Below are positions 31,550 to 40,210 of a stretch of DNA of 44,146 nucleotides, in pieces. Source of the DNA: DATKSG01 sp035531775 (GTDB lineage: Bacteria; Actinomycetota; Acidimicrobiia; Acidimicrobiales; UBA8190); assembly GCA_035531775.1 (NCBI GenBank), contig DATKSG010000053.1, positions 1-44,146 on the forward strand. The letters run 5' to 3'. The notes under the pieces were generated by a model. That model saw only the letters and a list, made by a program, of their open reading frames with translations. It ran no database searches and was not told the origin of the DNA. The translations under genes and the position numbers were made by a program. Positions within the stretch are counted from its first letter, which is position 1, and each line of letters starts with the position of its first letter.

Positions 31550-34036
31550 ATGGCCAGGGCCTACGAAGTCCAAGCAGTGGAGCAGAAGTGGCAGCGCCTA
31601 TGGGCAGAGGAAGGCCCATACCAGATCGACGCCGACGACCCTCGACCGCCGCGCTACGTCCTGTGCATGTACCCCTATCCGAGCGGGGCGGCCCATCAGG
31701 GGCACGTTAGGAACTACACCTTCGGTGACCTCTTGGTCCGCTACCGCACCATGCAGGGTGACGCTGTCCTGTCGCCCTTCGGTTTCGACTCCTTCGGCCT
31801 GCCGGCCGAGAACGCCGCCATCCGCACCGGCCAGCACCCTCGGCCGTTCACCGAGGCGCGCATCGCCGAGCTCAAGCAGAGCATCAAGGCCCTGGGGGCG
31901 GTATACGACTGGCGACGCGAGATCCACAGTCACGACCCGTCCTACATGCGCTGGAACCAGGTCATCTTCCTGCGGATGCTCGAGGCCGGACTGGCTTACC
32001 GAGCCAAGGCTCCGGTCAACTGGTGCCCAGGATGCCAGACGGTGCTGGCCAACGAGCAGGTGCTGGCCGACGGCACCTGTGACCGGTCTGGCGACGTGGT
32101 CGTTCAGCGCGACCTCGAGCAGTGGTTCCTGCGCATCACGTCCTATGCCGACGCCCTGCTCCAGGGCCTCGACGACCTGGAGTGGCCCGATCGCGTCAAG
32201 ACAATGCAGCGCAACTGGATCGGGCGTTCCGAAGGCGTGGAGTTCGACCTCCCTGTCGTGGGGCACGAGGACGAGGGCCTGGTGCTGCGGGTCTTCACCA
32301 CCCGGCCCGACACCAGCTTCGGGATGACCTATGCCGTGGTGGCCCCCGAGCACCCGTTGGTGGACGTCCTCGTCACCGATGAGCACCGCCAGGCCGTGGA
32401 GGAGCTGCGTGCAACCACCGCCTCGGCCACGGAGCTCGACCGCACCAGCGCCGGAGCCACGGCCAAAAGGGGTGCGCGCACCGGTGGCCACGTCCTCAAC
32501 CCGTTCACGAACTCGCCGATTCCCGTCTTCGTGGCCGACTACGTGCTCATGCGCTACGGCACCGGCGCCATCATGGCGGTGCCGGCCGAAGACGATCGCG
32601 ACTGGGAGTTCGCCCAAGTCCATGGCCTGCCGGTGGTGCGTACCACGCAACCCCCCGACGACCACGAGGCCGGTGCGTGGACCGGCGACGGCGTCAAGGT
32701 CAACTCCGGCTTCCTCGACGGTCTCGAGGTGGGCGAGGCGAAAGCACGGGCCATCGACTGGCTCGAGGACAAGGAGATCGGGTCGCGCACGGTCAACTAC
32801 CGGTTGCGTGACTGGCTTATCTCGAGGCAGCGGTACTGGGGCTGTCCCATACCGGTCGTGTACTGCGCCGACTGCGGCATCGTCGGCGTGCCCGAGAACG
32901 AGCTCCCGGTACTGGCGCCCGACGACGTCGAATTTCTCCCCGGTGGCGACTCACCGCTCGCTCGCCATGCCGGTTTCCGCCATGCCACCTGCCCCCGATG
33001 CGGGGGGCCGGCCGAGCGCGACACCGACACCATGGACACGTTCGTGGACTCGTCATGGTACTTCCTGCGCTTCTGTGACCCGTGGGCCGAGGACCGCCCC
33101 TTCGACCCGGCGGTGGCCGCCCACTTCATGCCGGTGGACCAGTACATCGGGGGGATCGAGCACGCCATCTTGCATCTGCTCTACGCCCGGTTCTACACCC
33201 GTGTCCTGATCGACCTGGGCCTGGCCCCCGGGATCGCCCCGGAGCCGTTCGCCCGCCTGTTCACCCAGGGCATGATCCGCATGGACAACAAGAAGATGTC
33301 CAAGTCCAAGGGCAACCTCATAAGCCCGGCCCGTTACTTCGACACCGTCGGTGCCGACGCCCTACGGCTCTTCCATCTGTTCGTAGGGCCCCCGGGCGAC
33401 GACATGGACTGGACCGGCCAGACCGACGAGGTCATCGATGGTTGTGGCCGCTTTCTCGACCGCGTCTGGCGGCTCACGGTGGACGAGCCTGTCCCCGAGG
33501 AGCACGTCCAATGGCGCCAAGGAGAGCCCACGCCCGACGACGTGGCATTGCAACGCACCACCCACCGGCTCATCGCCAAGGTGGGCGACGATGTTGAACG
33601 CTGGTCGTTCAACACGGCGGTGGCGGCCTGCATGGAGTTCGTCAACGCCTTGCAGCGCTACCGGCGCCAGGTGGCCGGCGGGCCCCATCGAGCCACCGTC
33701 GATGAGGCCTGCGACACCCTGCTCCTGCTGCTCGCCCCCATGGCTCCCCACGTCACCGCCGAAGCCTGGGAGCGCCGGCATGGCCCCGGGGCCCGGCTCC
33801 ACGCGCAGCGGTGGCCCACCTACGACGCCGGCCTGGCCCGCGCCGAAAGCCACACCATGGTGGTGCAGGTGGACGGCAAGGTGCGCGACCGGATCGAAGT
33901 GGCGCCCAACATCACCGAGGCCGAGGCGGGCGCCTTAGCCATGGCCTCCCCGGCTGTCATCGACCTGCTCGGGGGCTCCGATCCTGCCCGGGTGGTGGTG
34001 CGGCCCCCGCGGCTGGTCAACATCGTGCGCCGCTGA
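31550..34036 (+). CDS. leuS: Leucine-tRNA ligase
   Basis: 828 residues, the usual bacterial length. The class I HIGH motif is HQGH (49-52) after CMYPYPSG. The editing (CP1) domain is intact, with NPFTNSPIPVFVADYVLMRY and YGTGAIMAVPAEDDRDWEFA. The KMSKS loop appears as KKMSKSKGN (about 580). The anticodon-binding C-terminus ends in VVRPPRLVNIVRR. It charges tRNA-Leu with leucine and proofreads mischarged products. It stands alone; its 3' end faces the F420 oxidoreductase gene, 12 bases away. Confidence 0.97.
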   Translation: MARAYEVQAVEQKWQRLWAEEGPYQIDADDPRPPRYVLCMYPYPSGAAHQGHVRNYTFGDLLVRYRTMQGDAVLSPFGFDSFGLPAENAAIRTGQHPRPFTEARIAELKQSIKALGAVYDWRREIHSHDPSYMRWNQVIFLRMLEAGLAYRAKAPVNWCPGCQTVLANEQVLADGTCDRSGDVVVQRDLEQWFLRITSYADALLQGLDDLEWPDRVKTMQRNWIGRSEGVEFDLPVVGHEDEGLVLRVFTTRPDTSFGMTYAVVAPEHPLVDVLVTDEHRQAVEELRATTASATELDRTSAGATAKRGARTGGHVLNPFTNSPIPVFVADYVLMRYGTGAIMAVPAEDDRDWEFAQVHGLPVVRTTQPPDDHEAGAWTGDGVKVNSGFLDGLEVGEAKARAIDWLEDKEIGSRTVNYRLRDWLISRQRYWGCPIPVVYCADCGIVGVPENELPVLAPDDVEFLPGGDSPLARHAGFRHATCPRCGGPAERDTDTMDTFVDSSWYFLRFCDPWAEDRPFDPAVAAHFMPVDQYIGGIEHAILHLLYARFYTRVLIDLGLAPGIAPEPFARLFTQGMIRMDNKKMSKSKGNLISPARYFDTVGADALRLFHLFVGPPGDDMDWTGQTDEVIDGCGRFLDRVWRLTVDEPVPEEHVQWRQGEPTPDDVALQRTTHRLIAKVGDDVERWSFNTAVAACMEFVNALQRYRRQVAGGPHRATVDEACDTLLLLLAPMAPHVTAEAWERRHGPGARLHAQRWPTYDAGLARAESHTMVVQVDGKVRDRIEVAPNITEAEAGALAMASPAVIDLLGGSDPARVVVRPPRLVNIVRR

Positions 34037-34048
34037 CGCCGCCGGCCG

Positions 34049-35059
34049 TCAGGCCTTTCGCAGGGCTTCGAGCAGAGCGCGGATCTGCTGGCGCTCCATG
34101 CGGTACGGCGCGTAGAAGCTGATGCGGGTGACCATGTCGCCGAAGCGCTTGGCTATCTCGGCCGGGACCTCGTCCAGAGATCCCACGACGGCGAAGGCAC
34201 GGACCACCTCGTCGGGGATCATCTCGGCCATGGCCGCCCAGTCCCCTCGCTTGGACAGCCGGTTGAGCTCGCTGTGGAGCTCCCCCCAGCCGTGGAGGTC
34301 GAGGACGGGCTTGTAGGCGGGTGTCGACCCGTAAAAGGCCAGTTGCGCCTTGACCGCACCCATGGCCGTTTGCATCTCGGCCTCGTCGGAGCCGGTCACG
34401 ATCATGGCCGGATACGAGATCTCGAAGTCCTGGCGGCTCCGCCCGGCTACGGCCAGCCCGCGCTGTAGGGCGGGCACCGTCACCTCGCGCATGTAGCGCT
34501 CGGTGGTGAAGCCATGCGCCAGCAACCCGTCGGCCACCTCGCCGGCTACCTCGGTCATCTTCTCGCCCACCGCCGCCAGGTACACCTGGGGTACTCCATA
34601 AGGGTTGGGCCCGGCGTTGAAGAACGGCGTCATCAGGGTGTGCGTGTAGAAGTCGCCGCGAAACGCCAGCTTGGTGCCGTCGTGCCAAGCCGACCAGATG
34701 GCCCGCATGGCCTGGATGAACTCGCGCATGCGAGGTGCCGGGTGCGACCACGGCATGGAGAACCGCTTCTCGATATGGGGCTTTATCTGCGACCCGAGGC
34801 CCAACAAGAAGCGTCCCTTGGAGTACGACTGCAGGTCGTTGGCCAACACCGCCGTAGTCATGGGGTTGCGGGCGAAGGCGACGGCGATCCCCGTGCCCAA
34901 CTCCACCCGGTCGGTGTGCTCGGCAGCCAGGATGAGAGGGAGGAACGGGTCGTGGCAGGTCTCGGCGCACCAGACGCCGTCGAACCCGTCCTCCTCGGCC
35001 CTTTTGGCCGTCTCCACCGCATCGCTGGGGTCGAAACCGATCCCGCCGTCCACTCGCAT
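34049..35059 (-). CDS. F420-dependent LLM-class oxidoreductase, MSMEG_2256-like
   Basis: 336 residues with a TIM-barrel luciferase-like fold. Visible blocks are DGFDGVWCAETCHDPFLPLI, VELGTGIAVAFARNPMTTA, LQSYSKGRFLLGLGSQIKPH and EVADGLLAHGFTTERYM. It most resembles the TIGR03617 group, predicted to use deazaflavin F420. The substrate is unknown. The start at ATG 35059 has TAACGT six bases upstream, so it is probably leaderless. F420 use fits an actinobacterium. Confidence 0.85.
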   Translation of the reverse strand: MRVDGGIGFDPSDAVETAKRAEEDGFDGVWCAETCHDPFLPLILAAEHTDRVELGTGIAVAFARNPMTTAVLANDLQSYSKGRFLLGLGSQIKPHIEKRFSMPWSHPAPRMREFIQAMRAIWSAWHDGTKLAFRGDFYTHTLMTPFFNAGPNPYGVPQVYLAAVGEKMTEVAGEVADGLLAHGFTTERYMREVTVPALQRGLAVAGRSRQDFEISYPAMIVTGSDEAEMQTAMGAVKAQLAFYGSTPAYKPVLDLHGWGELHSELNRLSKRGDWAAMAEMIPDEVVRAFAVVGSLDEVPAEIAKRFGDMVTRISFYAPYRMERQQIRALLEALRKA

Positions 35060-35065
35060 GGCGGA

Positions 35066-35071
35066 ACGTTA
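35066..35071 (-). promoter_or_regulatory. -10 hexamer of a leaderless promoter (F420 oxidoreductase)
   Basis: On the minus strand TAACGT ends six bases before ATG 35059. No Shine-Dalgarno is present. Confidence 0.45.
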
Positions 35072-35128
35072 ACCCAGAGGTCCCGACCGGTGATCCTTGC
35101 CAGGGCGCCGCCGGTGGCGGAGAATTCC

Positions 35129-35626
35129 ATGGTGGACGAATACCCCTCGACGCCGGCCGACGCCGGCGCTGTGCCCGGCACCAGCGCCGGCGCGGGCATT
35201 GGCCCCGGCCCCCGGGCCGGCTCGCTCGAAGCCGCACGCGAGGAGTACCTGCGTCTGTTGTTGCAACGGCTGGAAGACGGGCGCCTCGAGGCCTATGAGT
35301 ACACCCGCCGTGTCCGTTCGATCGAGCTGGCTACCTCGGTGTCAGCCATGGCCGACATCGTGGACGCTGCGGTAGCGGCTACCCCGAGCCTCGACGCCGT
35401 GGACATGCTGCGCATGGCCCAGGTGTCGCCCATGGTGTCGGCTGCCGGCCACCCCCGGCGAGTGGCGCTGTTCGTGATGATCTTCTTCTTCGCCGTGCTG
35501 CTGGCGTTCGGCATTTGGTTGGCGGCCCATGCTCGCGCCCTCCACAGTTCGGGCACCGGTGGCCCCGCCGTGGTGCAGTGGACGGCTCAGGCCCCGCCGT
35601 CGTCGTTGGGATCCTGGCGTAGGTAG
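35129..35626 (+). CDS. Single-span membrane protein with DUF1707/SHOCT-like N-terminal region
   Basis: 165 residues from ATG 35129. After a low-complexity Ala/Gly/Pro stretch (to about 32) comes EEYLRLLLQRLEDGRLEAYE, followed by YTRRVRSIELATSVSAMADI, which resembles the short DUF1707/SHOCT-type segments with a GRL and a downstream Thr/Leu pattern. One hydrophobic span (VALFVMIFFFAVLLAFGIWL) follows near 112-131, with a short tail outside. No catalytic motif was seen. The last 40 bases overlap the 3' end of the convergent PAC2 gene. Confidence 0.6.
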   Translation: MVDEYPSTPADAGAVPGTSAGAGIGPGPRAGSLEAAREEYLRLLLQRLEDGRLEAYEYTRRVRSIELATSVSAMADIVDAAVAATPSLDAVDMLRMAQVSPMVSAAGHPRRVALFVMIFFFAVLLAFGIWLAAHARALHSSGTGGPAVVQWTAQAPPSSLGSWRR

Positions 35627-36471
35627 CGCTCGAGCTCGGCGGCCAGCTCGTCCCCGGTTGGGATCTGGCCCAGGTCGAGGGGGTTACCCTCGGCGGCGTC
35701 GACGTTGCGCTCGAGCTGGCGCACCAGCTCGCTGTGGTCGGGGCTCTTGGTGATGAGCTCGTCTACCTGCTGTAGCGAGGCATCGGCCGAGGTGTGGAGC
35801 ATGGCCGAGTCGATGGCCAGTCCGGCCACGGCGGCCAGCCCGTCGAGAAGGGCGGCGCTGGCGGCTGGAAAGGCCATGCCGGCCACGTAGTGCGGTACCC
35901 GGGCCCACAGCCCGACAGTGCTCATCGCGGCGTCCCCGAAGGCCAGCTCCAAGGCCCCCCAAACCCCGGAGGGGACGTCGATCTCCCCCTGGACCACACC
36001 CACCAGCGGCACCAGCTCGGACGAGCCGGGAGGAGCGGTGGCGGCCAAGCGGACCGGCCGGGTGTGGGGGGCGGGCGCCGGGAAAGCACCGAGGCCGACC
36101 ACCATCCTCACCCCGAGCTCCCGGGCCAGCTCGACCACACCGGACACGAAGGTGGCCCAGCGGAAGTCCGGCTCCGGGCCCACCAGGTAGCAGACGTCGT
36201 TGCCGTCGCGGTCGGTTCCGGCCCGGACCTGGATGGCGGGCCAGGTCAGTCCTTCGTTGACCCCATGGGCGATATGGGCGATGGGTCGCCGGGCCCGCTG
36301 GTCGATGAGCGTCTCGCCGTCGAAGGTGGCCACCAGCTCGGTGGGACCCGACCCAAGCAGCGCCGCCATGGCGCCGTCGGCCCCGAGGCCGGCGTCCACC
36401 CAACCTTCGAGAGCCACCACCAGGACCGGGCGCTCGAGCAGCCTCCCAGCCACGCGTTCGTAGATGGGCAC
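35587..36471 (-). CDS. PAC2 family protein (proteasome assembly chaperone-like)
   Basis: 294 residues from GTG 36471, eight bases after the upstream kinase stop. PAC2 features are RPVLVVALEGWVDAGLGADG (about 12-31), VATFDGETLIDQRARRPIAH, LVGPEPDFRWATFVSGVVEL and HYVAGMAFPAASAALLDGLA. Actinobacterial members are often found in genomes with a proteasome, but their role there is not established. The C-terminus is acidic and ends RYLRQDPNDDGGA. It is co-transcribed with the APH-type kinase. Confidence 0.85.
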   Translation of the reverse strand: MPIYERVAGRLLERPVLVVALEGWVDAGLGADGAMAALLGSGPTELVATFDGETLIDQRARRPIAHIAHGVNEGLTWPAIQVRAGTDRDGNDVCYLVGPEPDFRWATFVSGVVELARELGVRMVVGLGAFPAPAPHTRPVRLAATAPPGSSELVPLVGVVQGEIDVPSGVWGALELAFGDAAMSTVGLWARVPHYVAGMAFPAASAALLDGLAAVAGLAIDSAMLHTSADASLQQVDELITKSPDHSELVRQLERNVDAAEGNPLDLGQIPTGDELAAELERYLRQDPNDDGGA

Positions 36472-36478
36472 CAGCGCC

Positions 36479-37543
36479 CTACGTGGACTCGAGGGTGCGC
36501 AGCGCGCTCTCGGCCAACTTGACCACGCTGTCGGCGAACCCGTCGACGCTGGAGCGGTCCCCGGCGGCCGCTCCTCCGACGTACCGGGCGTAGACGCCCT
36601 GGAGGATGCAGGCAAGCTTCCAGTAGCCGAAGGCCACGTAGAAGCCCAGCCGGTCGAGGTCTCGCCCCGAGCACTGCTCGTAGCGGGCGCGCAGTTCGGC
36701 CCGAGACGGGAACCCGGCCACCGTGGTGGGCGTCACGCCGAGCAGGGCGGCAGTTTCGTCGCCCGGCTCGGTCCAATAGACCATGAGGAGCCCGACGTCG
36801 GCCAGCGGGTCACCGAGGGTGCAGATCTCCCAGTCCAGCACGGCCCGCACGTTCCCCTCGTCGTCGAGCACCGTGTTGTCGAGGCGGTAGTCCCCGTGCA
36901 CGATGGCGGTCCCCACCTGCGCCGGCACGTCGGCGGCCAGCGCATCGTGGACTTGGCCCACGACGGCGGCCGTGTCGGCCCCCTCGACCTCGGAGTTGCG
37001 GAACTGCTCGTACCACCGGCGTAGCTGCCGCTCGATGTAGCCGTCGCGCTTGGCGAAGTCGCCCAGGCCGACCCGGTCGACGTCCACGGCGTGCAGGGCG
37101 GCCAGGGTCTCGGCCAACGACTCCCCGGCTCGGCGGCGACCGGCGCCGTCGAGGCATTCCTCGGCCCCTCGGGCGTCGCGCACGATGTGGCCGTCCACGA
37201 ACTCCATGACGTAGAAGGGCCGACCGTTCACAGCCTCGTCCTGGCACAGGCCCAGCGCCTTCGGCACCGGCACCGGGGTATCGGTCAGCGCCGAGATGAC
37301 ACGGAACTCCCGGGTCATGTCATGAGCGGTGGGCAGGACGTGGCTGAGGGGGGGCCGGCGCAGGGCGTAACGGGCCCCGGCCGAGTCGGTTACCTCATAG
37401 GTGAGATTGGAACGTCCCCCGGCCACGAGGGAGAACTCGAGGGGGAGCACGACACCGGGGACACTGTCGGCGAACCACTGCTCCACTCGGGGCGCGTCGA
37501 TGCCCTCCACGGCGTCCCCCTCGACGGTCCCGGTCGTCGTCAC
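36479..37543 (-). CDS. APH-type phosphotransferase, ACAD10/11 kinase-domain-like
   Basis: 354 residues. I prefer GTG 37543 to the GTG at 37552 because the -10 hexamer TAGCGT (37551-37556) overlaps the upstream codon and lies seven bases before 37543. Kinase-like blocks are VAGGRSNLTYEVTD, YALRRPPLSHVLPTAHDMTR, the catalytic VHGDYRLDNTVLDD (HGD and N) and AVLDWEICTLGDPLADVG with the metal-binding DWE. This branch is encoded beside or fused with acyl-CoA dehydrogenases and is not an antibiotic-resistance enzyme. In mammals the fused pair phosphorylates 4-hydroxyacyl-CoA and then eliminates phosphate. The matching ACAD gene here is at 11883-13181, 23 kb away. Confidence 0.8.
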   Translation of the reverse strand: MTTTGTVEGDAVEGIDAPRVEQWFADSVPGVVLPLEFSLVAGGRSNLTYEVTDSAGARYALRRPPLSHVLPTAHDMTREFRVISALTDTPVPVPKALGLCQDEAVNGRPFYVMEFVDGHIVRDARGAEECLDGAGRRRAGESLAETLAALHAVDVDRVGLGDFAKRDGYIERQLRRWYEQFRNSEVEGADTAAVVGQVHDALAADVPAQVGTAIVHGDYRLDNTVLDDEGNVRAVLDWEICTLGDPLADVGLLMVYWTEPGDETAALLGVTPTTVAGFPSRAELRARYEQCSGRDLDRLGFYVAFGYWKLACILQGVYARYVGGAAAGDRSSVDGFADSVVKLAESALRTLEST

Positions 37544-37550
37544 GGCAGGC

Positions 37551-37556
37551 ACGCTA
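37551..37556 (-). promoter_or_regulatory. -10 hexamer of a leaderless promoter (APH-type kinase)
   Basis: On the minus strand TAGCGT ends seven bases before GTG 37543. The divergent hexamer for the thioredoxin-like gene (37569-37574) is 12 bases away, so the two promoters are almost back to back. Confidence 0.45.
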
Positions 37557-37568
37557 CCGCCCGGCCGA

Positions 37569-37574
37569 TAGGGT
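37569..37574 (+). promoter_or_regulatory. -10 hexamer of a leaderless promoter (thioredoxin/TPR gene)
   Basis: TAGGGT ends seven bases before GTG 37582, without a Shine-Dalgarno. Confidence 0.45.
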
Positions 37575-37581
37575 CTGTGGC

Positions 37582-38289
37582 GTGATCGACGTCACCGATG
37601 CCACCTTCGAGACCGACGTCCTCGAGCGCTCGGACCGGGTTCCCGTGGTGGTCGACCTGTGGGCGCCCTGGTGCGGGCCGTGCCGGACGCTCGGGCCGAT
37701 CATCGAGAAGGTGGTCGATGCCACCGCCGGTGCTGTCGAGCTCGTAAAGGTCAACGTCGACGACAACCCGCGCATCTCAGCCACCTTCCAGGTGCAGTCG
37801 ATCCCAGCCGTCTTCGCCATACGGGACCGCCAAGTGGTGGACAGCTTCGTGGGCGCGCTGCCCGAGTCCCAGGTGGCCGCCTTCGTGGGCCGCCTGGCCC
37901 CCTCCCCGTCGGAGGCCGACGTCTTGGCGGAGGCGGGTGACGAGATCTCGCTGCGCAAGGCGCTCGAGCTCGAGCACGACCACCCCGGTGCGGTCACCGC
38001 CCTGGCCCGCCTCCTTGTGGGCCAGGGCCGGCCCGACGAGGCGTTGGAGCTGCTGGGCCGCATCCCCGACACGGCGCAGTCGCGCCAGGCGGCGGCCGAG
38101 GCCCGCCTGGCCGCTCAGGCCGTGGAGGTCCCCGCCGACGGGGTGGGAACGCTGCTCGACGCCCTGCTGCCCAGGGTCAAGGAGGACGAGGCGGCCCGCC
38201 AGGAGTTCCTCGACCTGTTGGAGACCCTCGACGCCGACGACCCCCGCGCCGGTGCCTATCGCAAGGCGCTCGCCTCCCGGCTTTTCTGA
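37582..38289 (+). CDS. Thioredoxin-like TPR chaperone (YbbN/CnoX family)
   Basis: 235 residues from GTG 37582. The thioredoxin domain (about 1-108) has the active site VVDLWAPWCGPCRTLGP with C31 and C34, and a QSIPAVFAIRD loop with the cis-proline. A C-terminal helical TPR-like region (about 125-235; LARLLVGQGRPDEALELLGR) makes it a YbbN/CnoX-type fusion. In E. coli that protein is a chaperedoxin protecting substrates from oxidation; there the second cysteine of the motif varies, whereas here both are present. It is followed after three bases by the FolP2-like gene. Confidence 0.88.
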   Translation: MIDVTDATFETDVLERSDRVPVVVDLWAPWCGPCRTLGPIIEKVVDATAGAVELVKVNVDDNPRISATFQVQSIPAVFAIRDRQVVDSFVGALPESQVAAFVGRLAPSPSEADVLAEAGDEISLRKALELEHDHPGAVTALARLLVGQGRPDEALELLGRIPDTAQSRQAAAEARLAAQAVEVPADGVGTLLDALLPRVKEDEAARQEFLDLLETLDADDPRAGAYRKALASRLF

Positions 38290-38292
38290 CTG

Positions 38293-39123
38293 ATGCAGCT
38301 GGTGCTCGGTGACCGCGCCTTCGACCTGCGGTCGCGCGCTTTGGTCATGGGCATCTTGAACAGGACGCCGGACTCCTTCTACGACCGAGGCGCCACCTTC
38401 GCTCTCGACACGCTGCTAGAGCGGGCGGTGCAGCTGGTGGCCGACGGTGCCGACCTCGTGGATGTGGGTGGGGTGAAGGCCGGTCCCGGTCCCGAGGTGT
38501 CAGAGGCCGAGGAGCTAGATCGCGTGGTTCCCACCATCGAGGCCCTCACCAGCAGGGTCGACGTGCCCATCTCGGTGGACACCTGGCGGGCCTCGGTGGC
38601 CCGGGCCGCCTACGGCGCCGGCGCCGTGATGGGCAACGACATCAGCGGCTTTGCCGATCCCGACTACCTCCCCACCGCCGCCGAGGCGGGGGCGGCGGTG
38701 GTGGCCACCCACATCCGACTGGCCCCACGGGTCGCTGACCCCGAGCCGCACTACGACGACGTGGTAGCCGAAGTGGGCGCCTTCCTGGCGGAGCGGGCCG
38801 AGCGGGCGCTGTCGGCCGGGGTGGCCGCCGACAAGGTGGTCGTCGATGCCGGACTCGACCTCGGCAAGACCGCCGCCCAGTCACTGGCCCTGCTGCGCGC
38901 CTCGCGCCAGCTGGCCAGCCTCGGGTACCCGCTGCTGCTGTCGGCCTCGAACAAGACCTTCCTCGGCGTCGTGCTGGGCCTGGAGCTCCATCAGCGCGAA
39001 GAGGCCTCGCTGTCGGCGGCGGCCCTGGGCGTGGCTCTCGGCTGCCGGCTGGTGCGCGCGCACGACGTGGCCGGCACGCGCCGCGTGTGCGACGCCCTGG
39101 CCGCAATCATGGAGGCGGCATGA
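38293..39123 (+). CDS. folP: Dihydropteroate synthase-like protein, FolP2 type
   Basis: 276 residues. The family signature is present but altered. Position one reads VMGILNRTPDSFYDRG, where canonical FolP has LNVTPDSFSDGG. The next block reads DVGGVKAGPGPEVSEAEE in place of DVGGESTRPG. The later blocks (PISVDTWRASVARAAYGAG, LSASNKTFLG) keep the barrel, but ASNKTFLG replaces the usual GxSRKxF. This is the pattern of mycobacterial FolP2, which in M. leprae did not act as a dihydropteroate synthase or confer sulfone sensitivity. It sits between the YbbN-like gene and holA (4-base overlap). A true folate role is doubtful. Confidence 0.8.
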   Translation: MQLVLGDRAFDLRSRALVMGILNRTPDSFYDRGATFALDTLLERAVQLVADGADLVDVGGVKAGPGPEVSEAEELDRVVPTIEALTSRVDVPISVDTWRASVARAAYGAGAVMGNDISGFADPDYLPTAAEAGAAVVATHIRLAPRVADPEPHYDDVVAEVGAFLAERAERALSAGVAADKVVVDAGLDLGKTAAQSLALLRASRQLASLGYPLLLSASNKTFLGVVLGLELHQREEASLSAAALGVALGCRLVRAHDVAGTRRVCDALAAIMEAA

Positions 39124-40130
39124 CGGCGTCTTCCTACCTGGTCAAGGGCGACGACCCCGCCTTGGTGGCCCAGGTGGCCCAGGACCTGCTCCAGTCGCTG
39201 TTAGGCGGGCGCGATCCCTCGGCCACGGTGGAGGAGCACGGGGGTGGCGGCGAGGACATCGACCCGGGAGCCGTCGTCGACGCCCTGACCACCGCTCCGT
39301 TCCTGACCGACTGCCGCATCGTGGTGGTCCGTGACGCGGGGCGGCTCTTGGCCGCCGACGCCGGGCGGATCGCCGGCTGCCTGGCCGAGCCTGTGCCCGG
39401 GGTCATCCTGGTATTGGTGGGCGGCGCCGGTACGGTGCCCGCCGCTGTGGTCAAAGCGGTCCAGAAACATGGGGCCGTGGTCGACGGCACGGTGGGCACC
39501 GGTCGAGCCCGCTCCCAGTGGCTCGCCGAGCGTCTCCGCCAGGCCCCGGTGCGCTTAGACGCCCGGGCGGCGGCCACCTTGGGCGAGCACCTCGGCGGTG
39601 ACCTGTCGCGCCTGCGGGGCCTGCTCGACACGTTGGTGGCCGCCTACGGCGAGGGGGCGTCGATCGGCGAGGACCGTCTGGCCCCGTTCCTCGGGGAGGC
39701 CGGTTCGGTGCCTTCCTGGGACCTCACCGACGCCATCAACGCCGGCGACACGCCGGGCGCGCTCGAGGCACTTCACCGGCTCATGGGCGCCGGCGATACC
39801 CATGCGCTCGTGGTCATGGCCCGCCTGCACCGGCACTTCCAGGACATGCTGCGCCTCGACGGGGCCGGGGTGTCGAGCGGCGAGCAGGCGGCCGAGCTGC
39901 TCGGGAGCCGCAGTGTGTACCCGGCCAAGAAGGCCCTGGAGCAGGGACGGCGCCTTGGACCGGGCCGGGTGGGGCGGGCCATCACCTTGTTGGCCGAGGC
40001 CGACCTGGACCTGCGGGGACGTACTGGGCTCGACTCCGGCCTGGTGTTGGAGGTCCTGGTGGCGCGTTTGAGCCGTGTTGGCGTGGTGCGCGACTCGGCG
40101 GCTGGGCGGCGCGCCCCGGCCCGGGCGTAG
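39120..40130 (+). CDS. holA: DNA polymerase III delta subunit
   Basis: 336 residues from ATG 39120, overlapping the folP-like stop by ATGA. The AAA+-like clamp-loader delta fold is recognisable by its order: an N-terminal SSYLVKGDDPALVAQVAQDL, a middle ADAGRIAGCLAEPVPGVILV region, WLAERLRQAPVRLDARAAAT and the C-terminal DLTDAINAGDTPGALEALHR with LEVLVARLS. Delta opens the beta sliding clamp. Position next to rpsT and lepA is the usual actinobacterial context, which supports the call although sequence conservation in delta is low. Confidence 0.88.
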   Translation: MTASSYLVKGDDPALVAQVAQDLLQSLLGGRDPSATVEEHGGGGEDIDPGAVVDALTTAPFLTDCRIVVVRDAGRLLAADAGRIAGCLAEPVPGVILVLVGGAGTVPAAVVKAVQKHGAVVDGTVGTGRARSQWLAERLRQAPVRLDARAAATLGEHLGGDLSRLRGLLDTLVAAYGEGASIGEDRLAPFLGEAGSVPSWDLTDAINAGDTPGALEALHRLMGAGDTHALVVMARLHRHFQDMLRLDGAGVSSGEQAAELLGSRSVYPAKKALEQGRRLGPGRVGRAITLLAEADLDLRGRTGLDSGLVLEVLVARLSRVGVVRDSAAGRRAPARA

Positions 40131-40157
40131 GCCGGGCGCACGGGCTGAGCTCCGGGG

Positions 40158-40210
40158 CCGGCGCAACTCAGCTCAGCCGGCGCAGCTCAGCTCAGCCGGC
40201 GCAGCTCAGC
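40158..40210. repeat. 19-base tandem repeat after holA, with terminator-like hairpin
   Basis: Unit ccggcgcaactcagctcag at 40158-40176, a copy with one change at 40177-40195, and a partial third copy at 40196-40210 that runs into the stop of the convergent DUF2510 gene. GGCTGAGCT at 40143-40151 pairs with AGCTCAGCC at 40170-40178, so the first part can fold into a 9-bp hairpin and terminate holA. Confidence 0.75.

Noticed and set aside
36479..37543. Aminoglycoside resistance kinase
   Set aside because: The APH fold is present, but the sequence belongs with kinase-like proteins linked to acyl-CoA dehydrogenases, and no resistance context is present.
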